NCBI RefSeq assembly: GCF_041146395.1
Contig: NC_090983.1
Location: 64,239,501-64,303,500 of the forward strand
Direction: 5' to 3'
Length of the DNA: 64,000 bases
Origin: Eulemur rufifrons
Taxonomy: Eukaryota; Chordata; Mammalia; Primates; Lemuridae
Position 1 is the stretch's first letter; each line of letters starts with the position of its first letter. Of the stretch, positions 10,601 through 23,829 are shown one piece after another. Below the pieces are notes generated by a model that saw only the letters and a program-made list of their open reading frames with translations, did no database searches and was not told where the DNA came from. Made by a program: the position numbers and the translations under genes.

Positions 10601-11529
10601 ATCAGATTTTTTTCTCCATGAGCCGAGAGTTCGCCTCAGTCTTAGTCATTCTCATATCATATAGGCATAGTTAATATTTATTATAGAATAAAGTCATCAG
10701 AATTCTCTCTAATATTTGTATAAGCAAAGTTGCTCATGAAATTTAATAATATTTAGGCCAACAAACAGTTTGGGAATTTGACACTTATTTCATTGGTTCA
10801 TTAATAATGATAATTCATTCTATGCCCAATAAATCGTGGCATGTAACATCATTTTGAAGGCTGATAATCAAGGTTTTTTCAGTTTATTTCTATCAAAGTT
10901 CATCCTTATAGCCAATTATAGTTCATTCATATTTTATATTTCAAGTTTTAAATATATACAAACTTTTTGACTGTAATGCAGTTATATTTCTAGATGTGAT
11001 CCATTAATTTTTATGGTAAAGGATTACAATTTGCAAAAATGTAAAACTTGTTTCTTTATTCTGTGCAGCAAATAGCTTAGCTTTCTCATTTTACATTGCT
11101 GAACAAATTGAAAATATTTTGCAATGACTTTGAGTTGTTAATTTCAAAAAAGAAAATATTATATCATTTTATAGGGAATTTATAATTGTAATTTCACAAG
11201 CCACATACCCAATAGATAGACTACTGTTTTTTAAATACTCAAAAGCAGAGTTGAAGTTTGAAGGAAAAAAGAGAAAAATCACAGTAAAAAATAAGTAAAT
11301 AATTTTTTTAATAAAAAGAAAAGATTCATATAAGAATTTATAATGAAAACTGATTAGAACTTAAAATTATTCACAATGCCTTTTATGTACTTATATTGGA
11401 AGGGAAGGCCTGTAATCAGAGCCACCTCCATGAAGACAGTGCTGAATGACAGTGTTTTGAGCTAAGTAATTTGTTGTGACTTTTGTTTTCTACCTTAAAA
11501 TTTGGGTTATCACACACAGAAATAAAAAG

Positions 11530-11571
11530 AAAGGAAGGAAGGAAGGAAGGAAGGGAGGGAGGGAGGGAAAG
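11530..11571 (+). repeat. (AAGG)n/(AGGG)n microsatellite
   Basis: About six AAGG units followed by AGGG units, all purine. Flanked by ordinary AT-rich sequence. Confidence 0.95.
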
Positions 11572-12004
11572 GAATTTCTACTCAACATTCCCCTAGTTGA
11601 GACTATTTTTCTGGTAGGAATAAATTCAAAGTTTTGTCAAGCAATTTTTTAATAACAATACTTTTTGGTTGTTTATAATACCATGATCCATGTGGGTCAG
11701 TCTCAGAGCAGCATTGTGGCTAAAAGTATACAATCCTTGCAAACAAATTTAATTTCAAAATAAATGAAGTCCTTTTTTTGTATTTCCTGAACACTATGAA
11801 GAGAACACATGAGTCCCAGGAATTCTTCTTAAAATCCTCTTTTTTTCTCTTTTCCCATCTGTCACTGTCACATATGACTGTTCCTGGACCTTTCTTCTAA
11901 AACCTCCAAAAAATCTCCTCCTCTACCTTCAACCCACATGACTTAGTTTTCCTATTATTATTTTCAACTTATGTTCCCTCTCCTAGCCCCTCATTGTATA
12001 ACTT

Positions 12005-12057
12005 GACATTATATATAAATAGGACATTATATAAAAATAGGACATTAAATATATATC
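12005..12057. repeat. Three imperfect 18-bp tandem units
   Basis: Units starting 'gacatt' lie at 12005-12022, 12023-12040 and 12041-12057. They share 'gacattatatataaatag' with 1-4 changes each. A tiny minisatellite. Confidence 0.85.
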
Positions 12058-13361
12058 GACATAAATCATTCTCCCTCATCCTCCTACTATTCCAGTCTAT
12101 CTCTCTGCCTGTTATTCTATTCTTTCTCTCCACAGCCAAGAGAAATGGAAAGACACTTTCCAAGGGGAAACAAAAAGACTGAGCAAAGCTGAAATTCTCT
12201 TTTGCAGACAAGTGGTTAAGTATGAGAGAGAAACTAAACATCTTCATACTCCAGTAATTTTTAGTCTGTTGCATTCTAATAGCTACAAAATTTACTGCCC
12301 TTTCAGTGAAAGTATAAAGCTGTTCACAGTCTCTAAACTTAAAATCCTGAAGCCATCACCCCACCTAAACCATAATGTTTAAATAGCATTAGCAGCAAGA
12401 GCTTAATAAATTGAAGGCTCTCTTCACTTCCTTTCAACTACCTCAGAGCTTAAAACCTAGAATAAGAAAGAGTTAGTGCAACTATTTTTGCTGTACACAT
12501 TTTTGCTTTGGAGAGTTGCAGTGGTTTGGGTTGAAATTTTGACCCTAAGCACCATGAAATGATGCAAGTCCCAAGAAACACCTGAGTCTTCTGCGATGAG
12601 TCTCTAAATCTTTGTTTCCTCACGTGGTACACACACAGATTGCACAATATGAGCTGCACAATCAGCTGCCTGGAAAAACAGGCACTTAGAATTCTAACAC
12701 ACTGGAACCTGTTCTAGTGTTTTAAAATTAACAGCAGGACCACACTTACACCCCAGGACAGCACTCAGTCAAGAGTTCTTTATATCTTTTTTACAGTTCC
12801 TCTCTTTGTACAAAGTAAACTTTTCTTCCTTTGGTCAAAAGGACGTTCGACGAGCTATCTAAATGAAAGCACAGTTCTCTTGTCTCTCATGAATCACTAA
12901 GTGACTTGGTTCAACATTAGGTCACTGTGGAACACAGACTATAACAGAAACATATAAAAGCTCTAAAAGGGGAGGGGAGAGACGCTATTCTGGAATATCG
13001 TTGCCAGAGTAACATAAACCTTGTGTGTTTTCACAAGGAAATGAGTCACTTGTTTCTGTTGGCTAAAACTCTGTTTTCTTTAATTTCATATCTTAGCTGT
13101 CTAATATATGCTGAAAGAGCCCAGGGTTTCCAGTCTTCAGACAGAGATAACTTGCTAATTAAAAGCTCAACAGAGGGTTTTGCATGGTAATTAAACAGAA
13201 CTGGGTAAAAGAAACAAGCAACCAGGAGCACATAGCAAATGCAAGGGTGAGAGCCCTCAAACTACAATCAGTTCTCCAAGAGAGGCCCAAGGAGGGGAAC
13301 CTCTACACGTGGAAATAATTCAGAAGACAACAACAATAACATTTACTGAACCTAATTTGCT

Positions 13362-13380
13362 AAAAAAAAAAAAAAAAAAA
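13362..13380 (+). repeat. A-run of 19
   Basis: Uninterrupted A stretch. No SINE or retrocopy body could be recognised directly to its left, so it is listed only as a homopolymer. Confidence 0.95.
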
Positions 13381-14239
13381 CCACAGTAGACTCAAAGTTA
13401 GGATACTTTGCCTGGAATTATTGCTTTATCTTAATGTTTTTCTTTCTTTTTTGATGATTTAGCATCAGAAAGCATTAGAACAGGAGCTGATAACGCAAAT
13501 GCCCGCATGGCTCAAGCTAGTAACATAAACAAGGGAAGCAGGCTGGCTGGGGGAGAGCGGGAGTGATGGGGACCGCAGCATTCAATGAAAAAGTTTCAGA
13601 CACTGTGCCGTGCAAGCGACACGTGTCTGTGGGCTCTGTTCATCCTGTGGGGTACTAGATTGGGACCGCTACTCTTGAGTGCCAAGGAACACATTATTCT
13701 TCACTGTTATTTGAAAGCCAGCTTTCTTTTAAATATATTCACTGATAAAATGTCAATATCCATTCAAACCTTTTTTTAATTATTACTAATAAGAGCTGTG
13801 TATCTTAAGCTTCCCAGTACTTGCTTTTAGAGTTTATATGTAATGCCTTTTCGGGTTCCTCTTTCGCCTTTGCTTTCCAAAATATATGGCCATTTGGTAC
13901 TAGTCTGGCTATATTTTTTTCTCCCTGCTTTTCTTAATACCTCTTTAAGCAAGTAGCCATTCCTACCTACCTCTAATATATTAGAGCCTCTCTTCCCACA
14001 CCCCAGAAACCTATCCTCAACTGCCCACTTTACCAGAACAGCTGACCTCCTAAGCACCATCACTAGTGGACTTTTTCAGTCCTTATTCCCTTTGGCCCCC
14101 CTACTGAGTTAGCGATTCCTGGGGCCTCTCCTCACTTGTAATGTTCTTCTTCATCAGCTTAATTTCCCTCTTTATCCTTCTTCCCTCTGACGACTTAAAT
14201 TATCCAATATCTCTGTCCCTAATTATCTTCTGAACATTT

Positions 14240-14835
14240 TTACTTGATATCCAATATTCCACTCCACAAAGGTACAACATTTTTAAAGTCAAATTCCCCC
14301 TCTACTGTTTCTAAATCAGCATCTTTCCTGGCTTCGTTATTTCTGTCAATGGTACTGTCATTCTCGCTGCAAGACCATCTAAACTCCAGGAGCTGTCTTT
14401 GTTTCTTTCCATTCCTTCCTTCCTCCTACACTTCTGATTAGTCACCCAGTCTGTTGGTTCTTGTCAAGTAATCTATTCTCTATCCATGCCTTCTTTTCTG
14501 ATCCCATAGCCACACCCTCGTCCAGAACCTTGGTTATCATCATGTCATGCCTAACTTATTACGAGTTTCCTAATCAGTCTCTCTGCCTGCAATCTCTCAG
14601 TGCTGTAATCCATCCTGCTAGCTGTAGCCAGATAAGCTGTATTCTAAATCTCCAGTGTGGATGGCTCACCTCTGCTCAAAGCTTCCAGTGGCACCCTGTG
14701 CTTGTAAGAGGTTCAGACATTGCAGTCTGGTGTTCAGGTTCTCCATGAGGGTACCTCTTCGCACATCCTTACTTTCTCTTCTCCGTCTCTCCCCAGAAGT
14801 CCTTCTCTCTCCTGTCTCTCTCCCTCCTTGCTCCC
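14240..14835 (+). mobile_element. L2 LINE, first part
   Basis: Long stretch of L2-like phrasing: 'cctaatcagtctctctgcct', 'gtaatccatcctgctagctg' and 'agataagctgtattctaaat', ending in the pyrimidine-rich 'ctctctcctgtctctctccc'. L2 copies are over 100 million years old. The Alu at 14836 interrupts it. Confidence 0.65.
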
Positions 14836-15152
14836 TTTTTTTTTTTTTTTTTTTTTTGAGACAGAGTCTTGCTCTTTGCACTGGCTAGGGTGCTGTGGCA
14901 TCAGCCTAGCTCACAGCAACCTCAAACTCCTGAGCTTAAGCAATCCTACTGCCTCAGCCTCCTGAGTCACTGGAACAACAGGCATGCGCATGTCCTGCTA
15001 TTTTTTTCTACATATTTTTAGTTGTCCAGATAATTTCTTTCTATTTTTTTAGTAGAGACGGGGGTCTTGCTCTTGCTCAGGCTGGTCTCGAACTCCTGAC
15101 CTTGAGCGATCCTCCTGCCTCTGCCTCCCACAGTGAGCCACTGCGCCTGGCG
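14836..15152 (-). mobile_element. Alu SINE, antisense, strepsirrhine type
   Basis: Begins with a T-run (poly-A of the minus strand), then 'gagacagagtcttgctcttt' and 'gctcacagcaacctcaaact', and ends 'gagccactgcgcctggc'. The inter-arm AT spacer 'agttgtccagataatttctt' is present. The near-perfect target duplication 'cctccttgctcc'/'cctccttgttcc' lies at 14823-14834 and 15153-15164. A short deletion removed the usual 'tgctaggattacaggcg' near the 5' end. Confidence 0.95.
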
Positions 15153-15164
15153 CCTCCTTGTTCC

Positions 15165-15330
15165 TTGCCTCCACTCAAATGCTGCCTGCCCCTCCTCCTA
15201 GAAGGGCACTCCTTCCCCATTCCTGCCCACTATTTCAGCTCACCTCACTGACCATCTTCTCCCTGAAGCCTTTCCTGATCACATAGGCACTTTCTGCCAT
15301 ATTTCAGCTTCTATTTATTAAATTCTTCAC
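15165..15330 (+). mobile_element. L2 LINE, second part
   Basis: Resumes the L2 after the Alu: 'ccactcaaatgctgcctgcc' and 'ttctccctgaagcctttcct' match the L2 passage usually read as 'ctcaaatgtcacctcctcag...ccttccctgacc'. The two parts are in register, which confirms that the Alu landed inside the L2. Confidence 0.7.
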
Positions 15331-15839
15331 GAGTTTGGGTCTTGTGCCCTTCAATAATTCTTAGCCCTCTAAACGGAAGTCTTATTCATGTATTCTGTAG
15401 TCACAGTGATATAGTTGTAGTGGGTTTTCTATAATTATTTCTTAAATAAAGATGGTAATTATCTTAATAATGTCATCTATAGCTACTAAGTTGTATGCTG
15501 AGTTGAATATACATTTTAATGAGTGTTTTCAAGATTTTCATAACTTCTTTTATAGACATTATTTGTTCATCTTTCATGCGTGCCTGAAAGATTTAAGAAC
15601 ATTAATTAAATGTCTCATCAATTTGCATCATAATTAACTTCATCCAAATCCTTACTTAGCATCCATGTTCTCTCTTTTCTCCTTAGAAACACTTTTTTTC
15701 TTTTCAGGGATTTTTTTTTTTTTCTCCTGTATTTGTATTTATTATATATGCTCTACTAAGTCTCATTTTGATCACTTTCTTTTTAAACTGTTATTTAATT
15801 TTTAGAATTCAAACTCACAAAGTATAATATATATATAGT
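15331..15839. other. Unassigned AT-rich sequence
   Basis: Nothing recognised. Short T-runs at about 15690 and 15710-15723 occur without a SINE body. Confidence 0.5.
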
Positions 15840-15965
15840 CTCCCATTTTTTTCTGTTGACTAGGATAATTTCCAAGAAATAGAATTGCTGGGTCTAAGTC
15901 TATATGAATTTGTACTTCTAACAGATACTATCAAATGGTCATCTATAATAGAATGAACTATTTTA
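15840..15965 (-). mobile_element. L1M 3' fragment, antisense
   Basis: The phrase 'agaaatagaattgctgggtc' (about 15876-15895) is the antisense 3'UTR wording of old L1s. It precedes the larger L1M at 16075 and may be a separate, older insertion. Confidence 0.45.
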
Positions 15966-16935
15966 TACTCATAAAAATGATGCATAAGAATGTCTGTTTT
16001 TCCAGAATATTACTAATAGAGTGCAGTAGGAAACTTTTGGGGTTTTGTCAGTTCAATCAGTGAAAAATCAAGGGTAGTTTTTAAAAATCACCTTTATTGA
16101 GGTATAATTTATATAATAAAATTTATTTTAGATGTACAATTTGATGAGTTTCAACAAGTATATATGGTCATGTAATTATTTTTTTTGGATAAATAACTAG
16201 AAGTAGTATTGCTGAGTTGTATGATGTGTATTTTTAACATTATAGGAACTTCCAAATTGTTTTCCAAAGTTGCTCTACCATTTTTTATTTCCACCAGCCG
16301 GAGTTTCATTTACACCATATCCTCACCAACACAAGTGTCAGTTTTTAACTGTAGTCACTTTAGTGAATATGTAATGGTAACTGAGGTTTTAATTTGCGTT
16401 TTCTTCATGACTAATGATGTTGAGCAACTTTCATGTGCTTATTTGCCATTCATGCATCTTCTTTGGTGAAATGTCTGCTCAAATATTTATTAGGTTGCTG
16501 TGTTATTATTGAGTTTAAGTGTTCTTATGTATTCCAGCTTAAGTCTATTTTAGAGCTATATTTTACAAATATTTTCTTCCTGGGTATGGTTTGCCTTTCA
16601 TTTTCTTAATGTAGTCATTTGAAAGGCAAAAGATTCTGATTTTTTATTTTAATGAAATCTAATGTAACAACTTATTAGTTTTCAGTTTGTGCTTTTGATT
16701 TCCTATTTAACAAATCTGCTAACCAAGGTCACAAAGATATCTTTTAATATTTTTTTCTAACAGTTTAATAATTTAGCTTTTGTATTTCTGCTTATTATCC
16801 ATTTTGAGTTAATTTTTGTGTATGATGTGAGGTAAGGGTTGAGTTTCATCTTTTTACATATAGATATCTATTTTTTGAAAAGACTATGTTTTCCCTGTTG
16901 AATTACTTTGAAACTTTTGTGAAAAATCAAATGAT

Positions 16936-16966
16936 CATATATATATGTGTGTGTGTATATATATGT
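16936..16966. repeat. (AT)n(GT)n(AT)n simple repeat
   Basis: Alternating purine-pyrimidine stretch of mixed AT and GT units inside the antisense L1M. Confidence 0.85.
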
Positions 16967-17704
16967 CTATGTCTATTTCTGAACTTTCTATTTTGTTCAA
17001 TTGGTTTAAGTGTCTATCTTCACATCAATATTACATTGCCTTAATGACTTTAGCTTTATAGTTAGTCTTAAACTCAGATTGTGGAAGTCTTATAATTTTG
17101 CTCTTTTTCAAAATGATGTTGGTTATTCTAGATCCTTTTTATTTCCATATGCATTATAGAATCAATTTGTCAATTTCATAAATAGCGTTGGAATATTGAT
17201 TGGTATCCTGATGAAATTATAGATCAATTTGGGGGAAAAATTTATTTAATTTTTATATTTTTAATTTTTTTTTAAAGACTAGTCAAGTGCAGTAGTGAGA
17301 AGGGGGGAAAGTAGTAGAACAAGAAGTTCAATCTGTAACTGACTATGAACAATCAAGTGAGATGACTCACTACCTTCGGACTAGCTACAATTTGGGAGAA
17401 ATTGACATTTTAATAATATTGAGTTTCTAATCCATAAAAATAGCCTTTGTCTTCATTTATTTAGGTCTTCTTTCATTCCTCTTAGCAATGTATTATATTT
17501 ATATTTTATTGTACAGATCTTGAATATTTTTAAATACCTAATCTTAAATATTTCAGATTTTGATGCTTTTATAAATGGTATTTTTATTTTTGATTGTTAA
17601 TAGCATAAAAATATACTTGATTTCTGTATGTGGCCTTATGTTCTGATTCCTTGCTAAATTTATTAATTTTCTATACATATGATCATGTAATCTGGGTATA
17701 GAAT

Positions 17705-17788
17705 TTTTTTCTTTCTTTCTTTCTTTCCCTTGCTTCTTTCCTTTCTTCCTTTCTTTCTTTTCCCTCCTTCTGCCTTTCTTTTTGCCAT
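17705..17788 (-). repeat. (CTTT)n-rich pyrimidine repeat
   Basis: Mostly CTTT units with CCCTT interruptions; on the minus strand it reads as AAAG. It expanded inside the L1M and produces a meaningless lysine-rich minus-strand frame at 17553-17795. Confidence 0.9.
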
Positions 17789-18807
17789 ATTGCACTAGCT
17801 AACATCTTCAGTATAATGTTGGACAAAATGATGAATTCCTTTGCCTTGTTACTGATCTGAGGGGGAATTTAAGACAAACTTAAGTGATTTAAAACATGGG
17901 GTTTTTTGTAGATGCCTTTTATCATATTGAGGAAGTTCTCATCTATTCTTAGTTTGCTGAGAGTTTTTTAATAAGTAAATGTTGAATTTTGTCAAATTTT
18001 TATGCATCTATTGGGATGATTATATGCTTTTTCTTTTATAATCTGTTGATATGGTGAATTTCATTTATTGATTTTCAAATGTTAAAACAACTTTGTATTC
18101 CTATGATGAACTCTACTTGGCCATGATGTGTTATCTTTTTTATTGCTGGATGTGATTTACCAAAATTTTGTCAAAGATTATTGTTTCCATGTCCATGAAA
18201 ATTACTGATCTGTAGTTTTCCTTGTCTTTTATGTAATCGTCTTTTATGGGTTGGTATCAGTGTAACTTTGGCCTCAGTTTTGGGAAGTATTCCTTCCTAA
18301 TCTGTTTTGTGTAAGAGATTGCATAGAAATTATATTATTGTTTTTATTAACTATTTAGCTAATTTACCAGTGAAGGTTTTGGGACCTACAATTTTCTTTT
18401 TGGAAAAGACTTTAACTATTTGAAACTATTTGTGTTACCCATTTCTACTTATGTGCACTTAACTAATTGGTATCTTTCATGGAATTTGTTCCTTTTATCT
18501 TTATAACAAATTCAATGCCATAGAGTTGTTCATAATATTTCCTTATTATCCTTTTAATACCTGAAGAATCCGTGGTAATTTCAGTCATTCCATTTCCAAA
18601 AAAGGAATGTTTTACCTCTTTTTTTCTGATCAACCTGACTAGAAGTTTACCAATATCATTGTTCTTTTCAAAAATCCAACTCTTCGTTCCATTAGTTTTT
18701 TTGTTTGTTTTCTATTTAATGGGTTCTGGATTTGTCTTTATTATTTTATTCCTTCTGCTTATTTTAAGTTTAATTTACTTTTATTTTTCTAGTTTCTTAA
18801 GATGTAG

Positions 18808-19020
<213 letters not shown>

Positions 19021-22000
19021 TAATGATATAAATTTCCCCCTAATAAGCTGCATCTTACAGATTTTATTTTGCTGTTTTCCACTTTGACTCAACTTAAAAT
19101 ATTTTCTAGTTTGCCATTTTGATTTCTTCTTTGAACCATGCATTATGTAGAAGTGTGTTGACTAATTTTCAAGTACTTAGGATTTTCCAGATATCTTTGT
19201 TACTAATTTCTAATTCAGTATTATTTTACTCAGACAAAATACTCTTTATGATTTCAATACTTTTATATTTATTGAGATTTGCTTTACAGCCCAGAATATG
19301 GTCTATCTTGATAAATGTTCTGTGTTTAGTTGAAAAGAATGTGTATTTTGCTGTTATTGGATGGAGTGTTCTATAAACATCAGTTAGGTTAAGTTGGTTG
19401 ATAGCATTGTTTGAATATTCTATAGTATTTCTGAATTTCTGTCTACTTGTTCTATCAATTTCTGAAAACTGAAAGAGTGATGTTTAAACACTACCTATAA
19501 TTGTGTATTTATCTATTTCTCCTTTAAGTTCTTCTAGTGTTTGTTTCTTTATTTTAAGATCTGTTATTAGGTGCATGCATATTTAGGATTATTATGTTCT
19601 CTGGATGAACTGACCTGTTTACCACTAAGGAAATGTTCCTCTTTCCTTGTTATTATTCCTTGTTTTAAAACCTACTCTTTTTGATATTAAGAGAGCCACT
19701 CTAGCTTTTTTTATTTCATAAGTGTTTGCATAGTATAACTTTTTTTCATTTTTTTAACTTTTAGCCTGTTTTTAGATTTTACATGGGTTTCTTGAAAACA
19801 GCATATCATTAGATTCTGAATTTTTATCCAATATGACAATCCACATTTTAATTAAGGCATTTAAACTACTTACATTTAATGTAATTAGCAACATGGTTAG
19901 ATTTAAATCTACCATACTCCTACTTGTTATTTTTTGTCTCATTCACTCTTTGTTCCTTTTCCTAACTTGTTTTAGGTTGAGTTTGGTTTTTTTAATGATC
20001 TCATTTTATAATCCCTATTAGCTTATCAGCTATCAGCTATGTCTCTTTGTTCCATTATTTCAAAGGTTGCCTTAGGGCTGCAATTTGCATCTTTAGCTTA
20101 TCACAGTCTACTTCAAAATACTATTATACCCTTAATAAATATAGTGTAAGAATCTTACAACAGTACACTTCCATTTCCTCTCTCTTGTCCTTTGTGTTAC
20201 TTTTGTAATGTTTTTTTACTGCTACATGTGCTGTAACTTAAACAATATATTGTTAGTATTTTTGCTAAACAGAAAATTAGCTTTTAAAGAGATTTTAAAA
20301 GAAAAGTATGCCTGTTATATTTCCCATATATTTTCCATTTCTGATGTTGCTTCACTCATTTACATAATCCAAATTTCTCTCTGCTAGCTATTGCCTTCCT
20401 TCTCCATGATGAACTTTTAAAAGTATTTCTTGAAGTACAAATATGCTAGTGGTAAATTCTTTCAGCTTTTGTGTATCTGTCTTTTTTTACTTTTCATTTT
20501 GACAGTTAAAAAATTCTGGGTTGACAGATTTCTTTATTTTAATACTTTAAAGATATCTCTCTACTGTCTTCTGGCTTACATAGCATCTGATAAGAATTCT
20601 ATCATTCCTAACTTTGTTTCTCTGTGCATAATGTGTCTATATTCTGTGTTGGCTTTTAAGATTTTTTTCTTATCCATGATTTTCAACAATTTGATTTTGA
20701 TATGCTTTGTTCTAGTTTTCTTTATGGTTAATCTGCTGGATTCATTGAGCTTCTTGGATTTATGGATTTATGGGTTTATGGTTTTCATCAAATTTACAAA
20801 AAATTTGATCAGTATTTCTTTAAGTAATTTTTCTATCCCCACTCTCTTTTCTGGGACTCCAATTAAATGCATATTAGATTGCTTGATAGTGTTCTATAGG
20901 TCACTGCTGCTCCATTTTTAAAAATAGTTTTTCCTCTGTGTGCTTTATTTTAGATGGTTTCTATTGATATATCTTCAAGTTTACTGATCATTTATTCTAC
21001 AGTTGCTAACTTGCTGTTAACCCCATCCAGTACATTTTTTATTTCAGACACTGAATTTCCATTTATTTGAAAATGTTATACGAGTACTATTTATTTATTT
21101 GTTTGTCTTTTAAATGTCTTCCATTTCTCTCCTCATAATATCCATGCTTTCTTAAACATGTGAAGCATATTTTATAATAGCTCTTTTAACATCCTTATCT
21201 CCTAGTTCCATCATTTCTGTCTGTGTGTTTGTTGATTGATTTTTTTCCTTATTATGGATCATATATTTTGCATTTTTGCATGTCTGATAGTTTTGGGGTT
21301 ATTATGGTTTTATGTTGCTTATTGTTAGATTTCTGATATTCCTTTAAATAATGCTGAATTTTGTTTTTATCTATAATTGGGTAATTTGAAATCAGTTGGA
21401 TCATTTCAAATCTTGCTTTTAAACTTTGTTTAGATAGGTCCAGTCAGACTTTAGTCTAGCACCAACTTTGCCCTGCTTCTTAGGATTCTACTTAATGCTC
21501 ATGTATTAGGTCTTTCCACTTGGGCTGTTATGAACACAACAAACTATTGCCAGCCCTGCGTGAGATCCTGAATTTTGTCTGCCTACTGATTTCCAGTGGC
21601 TTTTTACTCAGCCATAGGTAGTTTCCTCTCATGTATGTATAGATTAGTAATCAATGAAAGATTCAGGGGAACCCCCTGCCCCCACATATCCCCAGAGCCC
21701 TCTCTCAGAGCCAGTCCCGTCTCTTCAGTATCTGCCCCACGATTTCTAGCCCCTGCCTCCCTGAACTCTAATCTCTGTCTCCTCCTCTCAGTAAGACAGC
21801 CTAGCTCTGTTAGGATAACTCTTTCTGCACTGAAGCCTAGAAACTGTCTCCAGGCACAGGAAGATAGTCCAATTATATAGGTCCCCCTTTTTCTTTCTTT
21901 TATTCTTTCTTTCATTGCTGGTGTTGTTTGTCTATTTTTCTCTGGGATCCCAGAACTGGATTGCTTGTTGTCCAATGACTGAAAACTATTGTCTCATATA

Positions 22001-22069
22001 TTTTGTCTAGACGGAAAACTAAATCTGGTCTCTCTGTCTTGGCTAGAATTAGAAATTCCTATCAGTTTT

Positions 22070-22240
22070 AATATGAATTTTTCTCACTATAAGTGAGGTT
22101 GAGTATCTTGTCACGTATTTAAGAAAAGGCTTTAATATTTCTGCCTCTCTCTGTGAATGTGTTCATATCCTTCATCCGTTTTTATTGTGTTGTGGGTTCT
22201 TTCATCATTTTCAATAACATCGTTTAATTCTAGAATTCTG
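22070..22240 (-). mobile_element. Second L1M 3' fragment, antisense
   Basis: 'gtgaggttgagtatcttgtc' and 'gtgaatgtgttcatatcctt' match antisense L1 3'-region wording. It lies just beyond the 5' end of the large L1M, so it represents a different, partial copy. Confidence 0.55.
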
Positions 22241-22399
22241 CTTCACTGATTCCGTAGTTCCAAAAATAGTTTTCTTATCCATTGATATTTCAATAGCTTT
22301 TCCTAAAATAATTTTCAATGCTATTCTACTGATGTCTTAAAGATTCTTCATCTCATTTTTACATTTGCATATTTTTATACTTCCAGTGTAAATATCAAT

Positions 22400-22530
22400 T
22401 AAAAAAATATTTCTTAAGTATCTCGGGCCCTCATGTAACTATTTGCAAAGAAGAGGTAAACCAAGGAAAAGATACATTTTATGATCTTAAAGAGTTTATT
22501 ATATAGGTGAGGAGAAAGAAAAATAAATGG
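22400..22530 (-). mobile_element. L2 3' end, antisense
   Basis: 'aatatttcttaagtatctcg' followed by 'gatcttaaagagtttattat' and 'ggtgaggagaaagaaaaata' fits the antisense L2 end ('aatatttattgagtacctac...gagcttatagtctagt'). Confidence 0.5.
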
Positions 22531-23194
22531 ATGTATATAAAGTTGGCAGAGGGAGGGAGAAGAGGTGAATCTTGTGCAAAATTTGAGCAAAGCAATAAAA
22601 TCCAAATATGTTGGGAGAAAGCAGGTGAGGTGGGCTTTCCAGGGTCAATGGAAAAAGCAGAATAGGAAAGAGAAGTGGAAATGGGAGGAAATAGCCAGAG
22701 AAGTGAGCTCTTTGAGGCAGCAGCCTCCACCCAGATGCCACTTACATCCTGTCCATTAATTAGAAGACAGAGAGGATCTTGAGACACAGCTTTTACTGCT
22801 TTCATTCCTGAGTTCCCACCTGCTCAGCTGAGTAGAAAGTCCCGCCTTCCCCAGCCCCAGCAACTGGCAGGTTCCTTCCACTAATGTGCTGGAAAATCTC
22901 CTGCAGCGTGTCCTGCTTTCTCTAGGGCCAGTTCCCAGTACTACTCTCAATGCACTCCGGAGCTGGGACTTGGACATCTCCCCCTGAAGCTGGAAATATA
23001 CCACAGAACTTCTCGGAGAAGTTAGAGCCTCCCATGTAGCACTTGACCAGGCTTCTCCTTTCTGAACGTGCCGGTCACCTTCCCCACTGCTCTCAGGGAG
23101 GAACACGCGAGGCCCTCCTTCCCAGCTCTCTGGAAGATGTCAGGAAGTGGAAATGCATGGCCGTCTATTTCAAGTTCACAGTTTGCTAAGAGTT
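22531..23194. other. Unassigned, moderately GC-rich sequence
   Basis: No exon signature was found. A 116-codon minus frame (23106-22756) has no recognisable domain. The segment contains some CpGs near 22910 and 23070-23110. It may be unique DNA or an unrecognised repeat. Confidence 0.4.
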
Positions 23195-23314
23195 CTCAAG
23201 CATGTGGGTCTTGCAGGGCTTATATTCTAAAGGGGGAGACAGAAAATAAACAACTAAACCAACAATAATGTAATAACAGATAGTGATAAGTGCTATGGAA
23301 AACATAAAGCAGGA
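23195..23314 (-). mobile_element. L2 LINE, antisense, first part
   Basis: 'gcttatattctaaaggggga' and 'gacagaaaataaacaactaa', followed by 'agtgataagtgctatggaaa', is the antisense L2 sequence in order. It is interrupted at about 23315 and resumes at about 23830. Confidence 0.75.
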
Positions 23315-23829
23315 TAGACCAGCCAGGAAAACAGTAGTCCAACAAGCAGCAGTTCAGAATTTAATATGGAGATTTAGTTACAGCGTTGTTAGAAATACTT
23401 AAAGAACAAAAAGCTGAAAATAAGGCAACCCAGAGATTTGCAATTGCCAGTCAGGCTAAAGAACAAAGGAAAGAAATGGTATTATTGAAGCCCGGAAGCC
23501 AAGGCAACTTTGCAGATGCTGGAACCATGGAGGAGTTGTGGTCATATCTGGAGATGCCACCGAATGGAGCGAAGAAAGGAGAAGTCTCTTGGATTCTTCC
23601 CACTTCCTTCCTCCTCTCCTCTGCCAAAAGAATAATGTCTCTCATTGACCAAACTTAGCAGAAGGCAATTGGCAAAGGAGGCTGGGAGATGTAATTGGCA
23701 GGGATCAGTCTCCACCGTACAGCTGGAGTGGAGGAAGGTGGGGCATGGGTCTGAGATGAAACTGACACCCCTGCCCCTGCCCGCTGAGAGAGGGATTCCC
23801 AACGACAGGAGAAGGGTGAGGACTATTTT
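23315..23829. mobile_element. Unidentified insertion splitting an L2
   Basis: About 515 bp that is not L2 lies between two in-register L2 pieces, so it is an insertion (or an L2 internal deletion plus filler). Its wording ('tggagatttagttacagcgt', 'tttgcagatgctggaaccat') has the feel of an LTR or old MER-type repeat. I cannot assign a family and see no clear terminal repeats or target duplication. Plus frame 23386-23658 (90 codons) is not recognisable. Confidence 0.45.

Larger units (their letters stand above)
10601..14239. other. Unassigned sequence with simple repeats
   Basis: No exon recognised. Simple repeats are listed separately. The part 12700-13720 is less AT-rich than its neighbours and free of recognisable repeats apart from the A-run at 13362-13380. 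It contains several CpGs near 12842-12855 and 13490-13670, so it is a reasonable place to look for conserved non-coding sequence. Confidence 0.45.

Noticed and set aside
13362..13380. A-run as a possible retrocopy tail
   Set aside because: No target duplication and no recognisable body to its left.
17553..17795. Lysine/glutamate-rich minus-strand frame
   Set aside because: It is a translation of the CTTT/AAAG simple repeat.
20430..20921. 163-codon plus-strand frame that looks like a membrane protein
   Set aside because: It lies opposite an antisense L1M. The hydrophobic residues come from T-rich DNA (Phe/Leu/Ile codons), not from a known transporter or receptor.
21604..21975. 123-codon minus-strand frame
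   Set aside because: It falls in the GC-richer 5' end of the dead L1M; it is repeat sequence with no known protein family.
22756..23106. 116-codon minus-strand frame in GC-richer DNA
   Set aside because: No recognisable domain, no convincing splice sites or promoter, and it abuts decayed L2 sequence.
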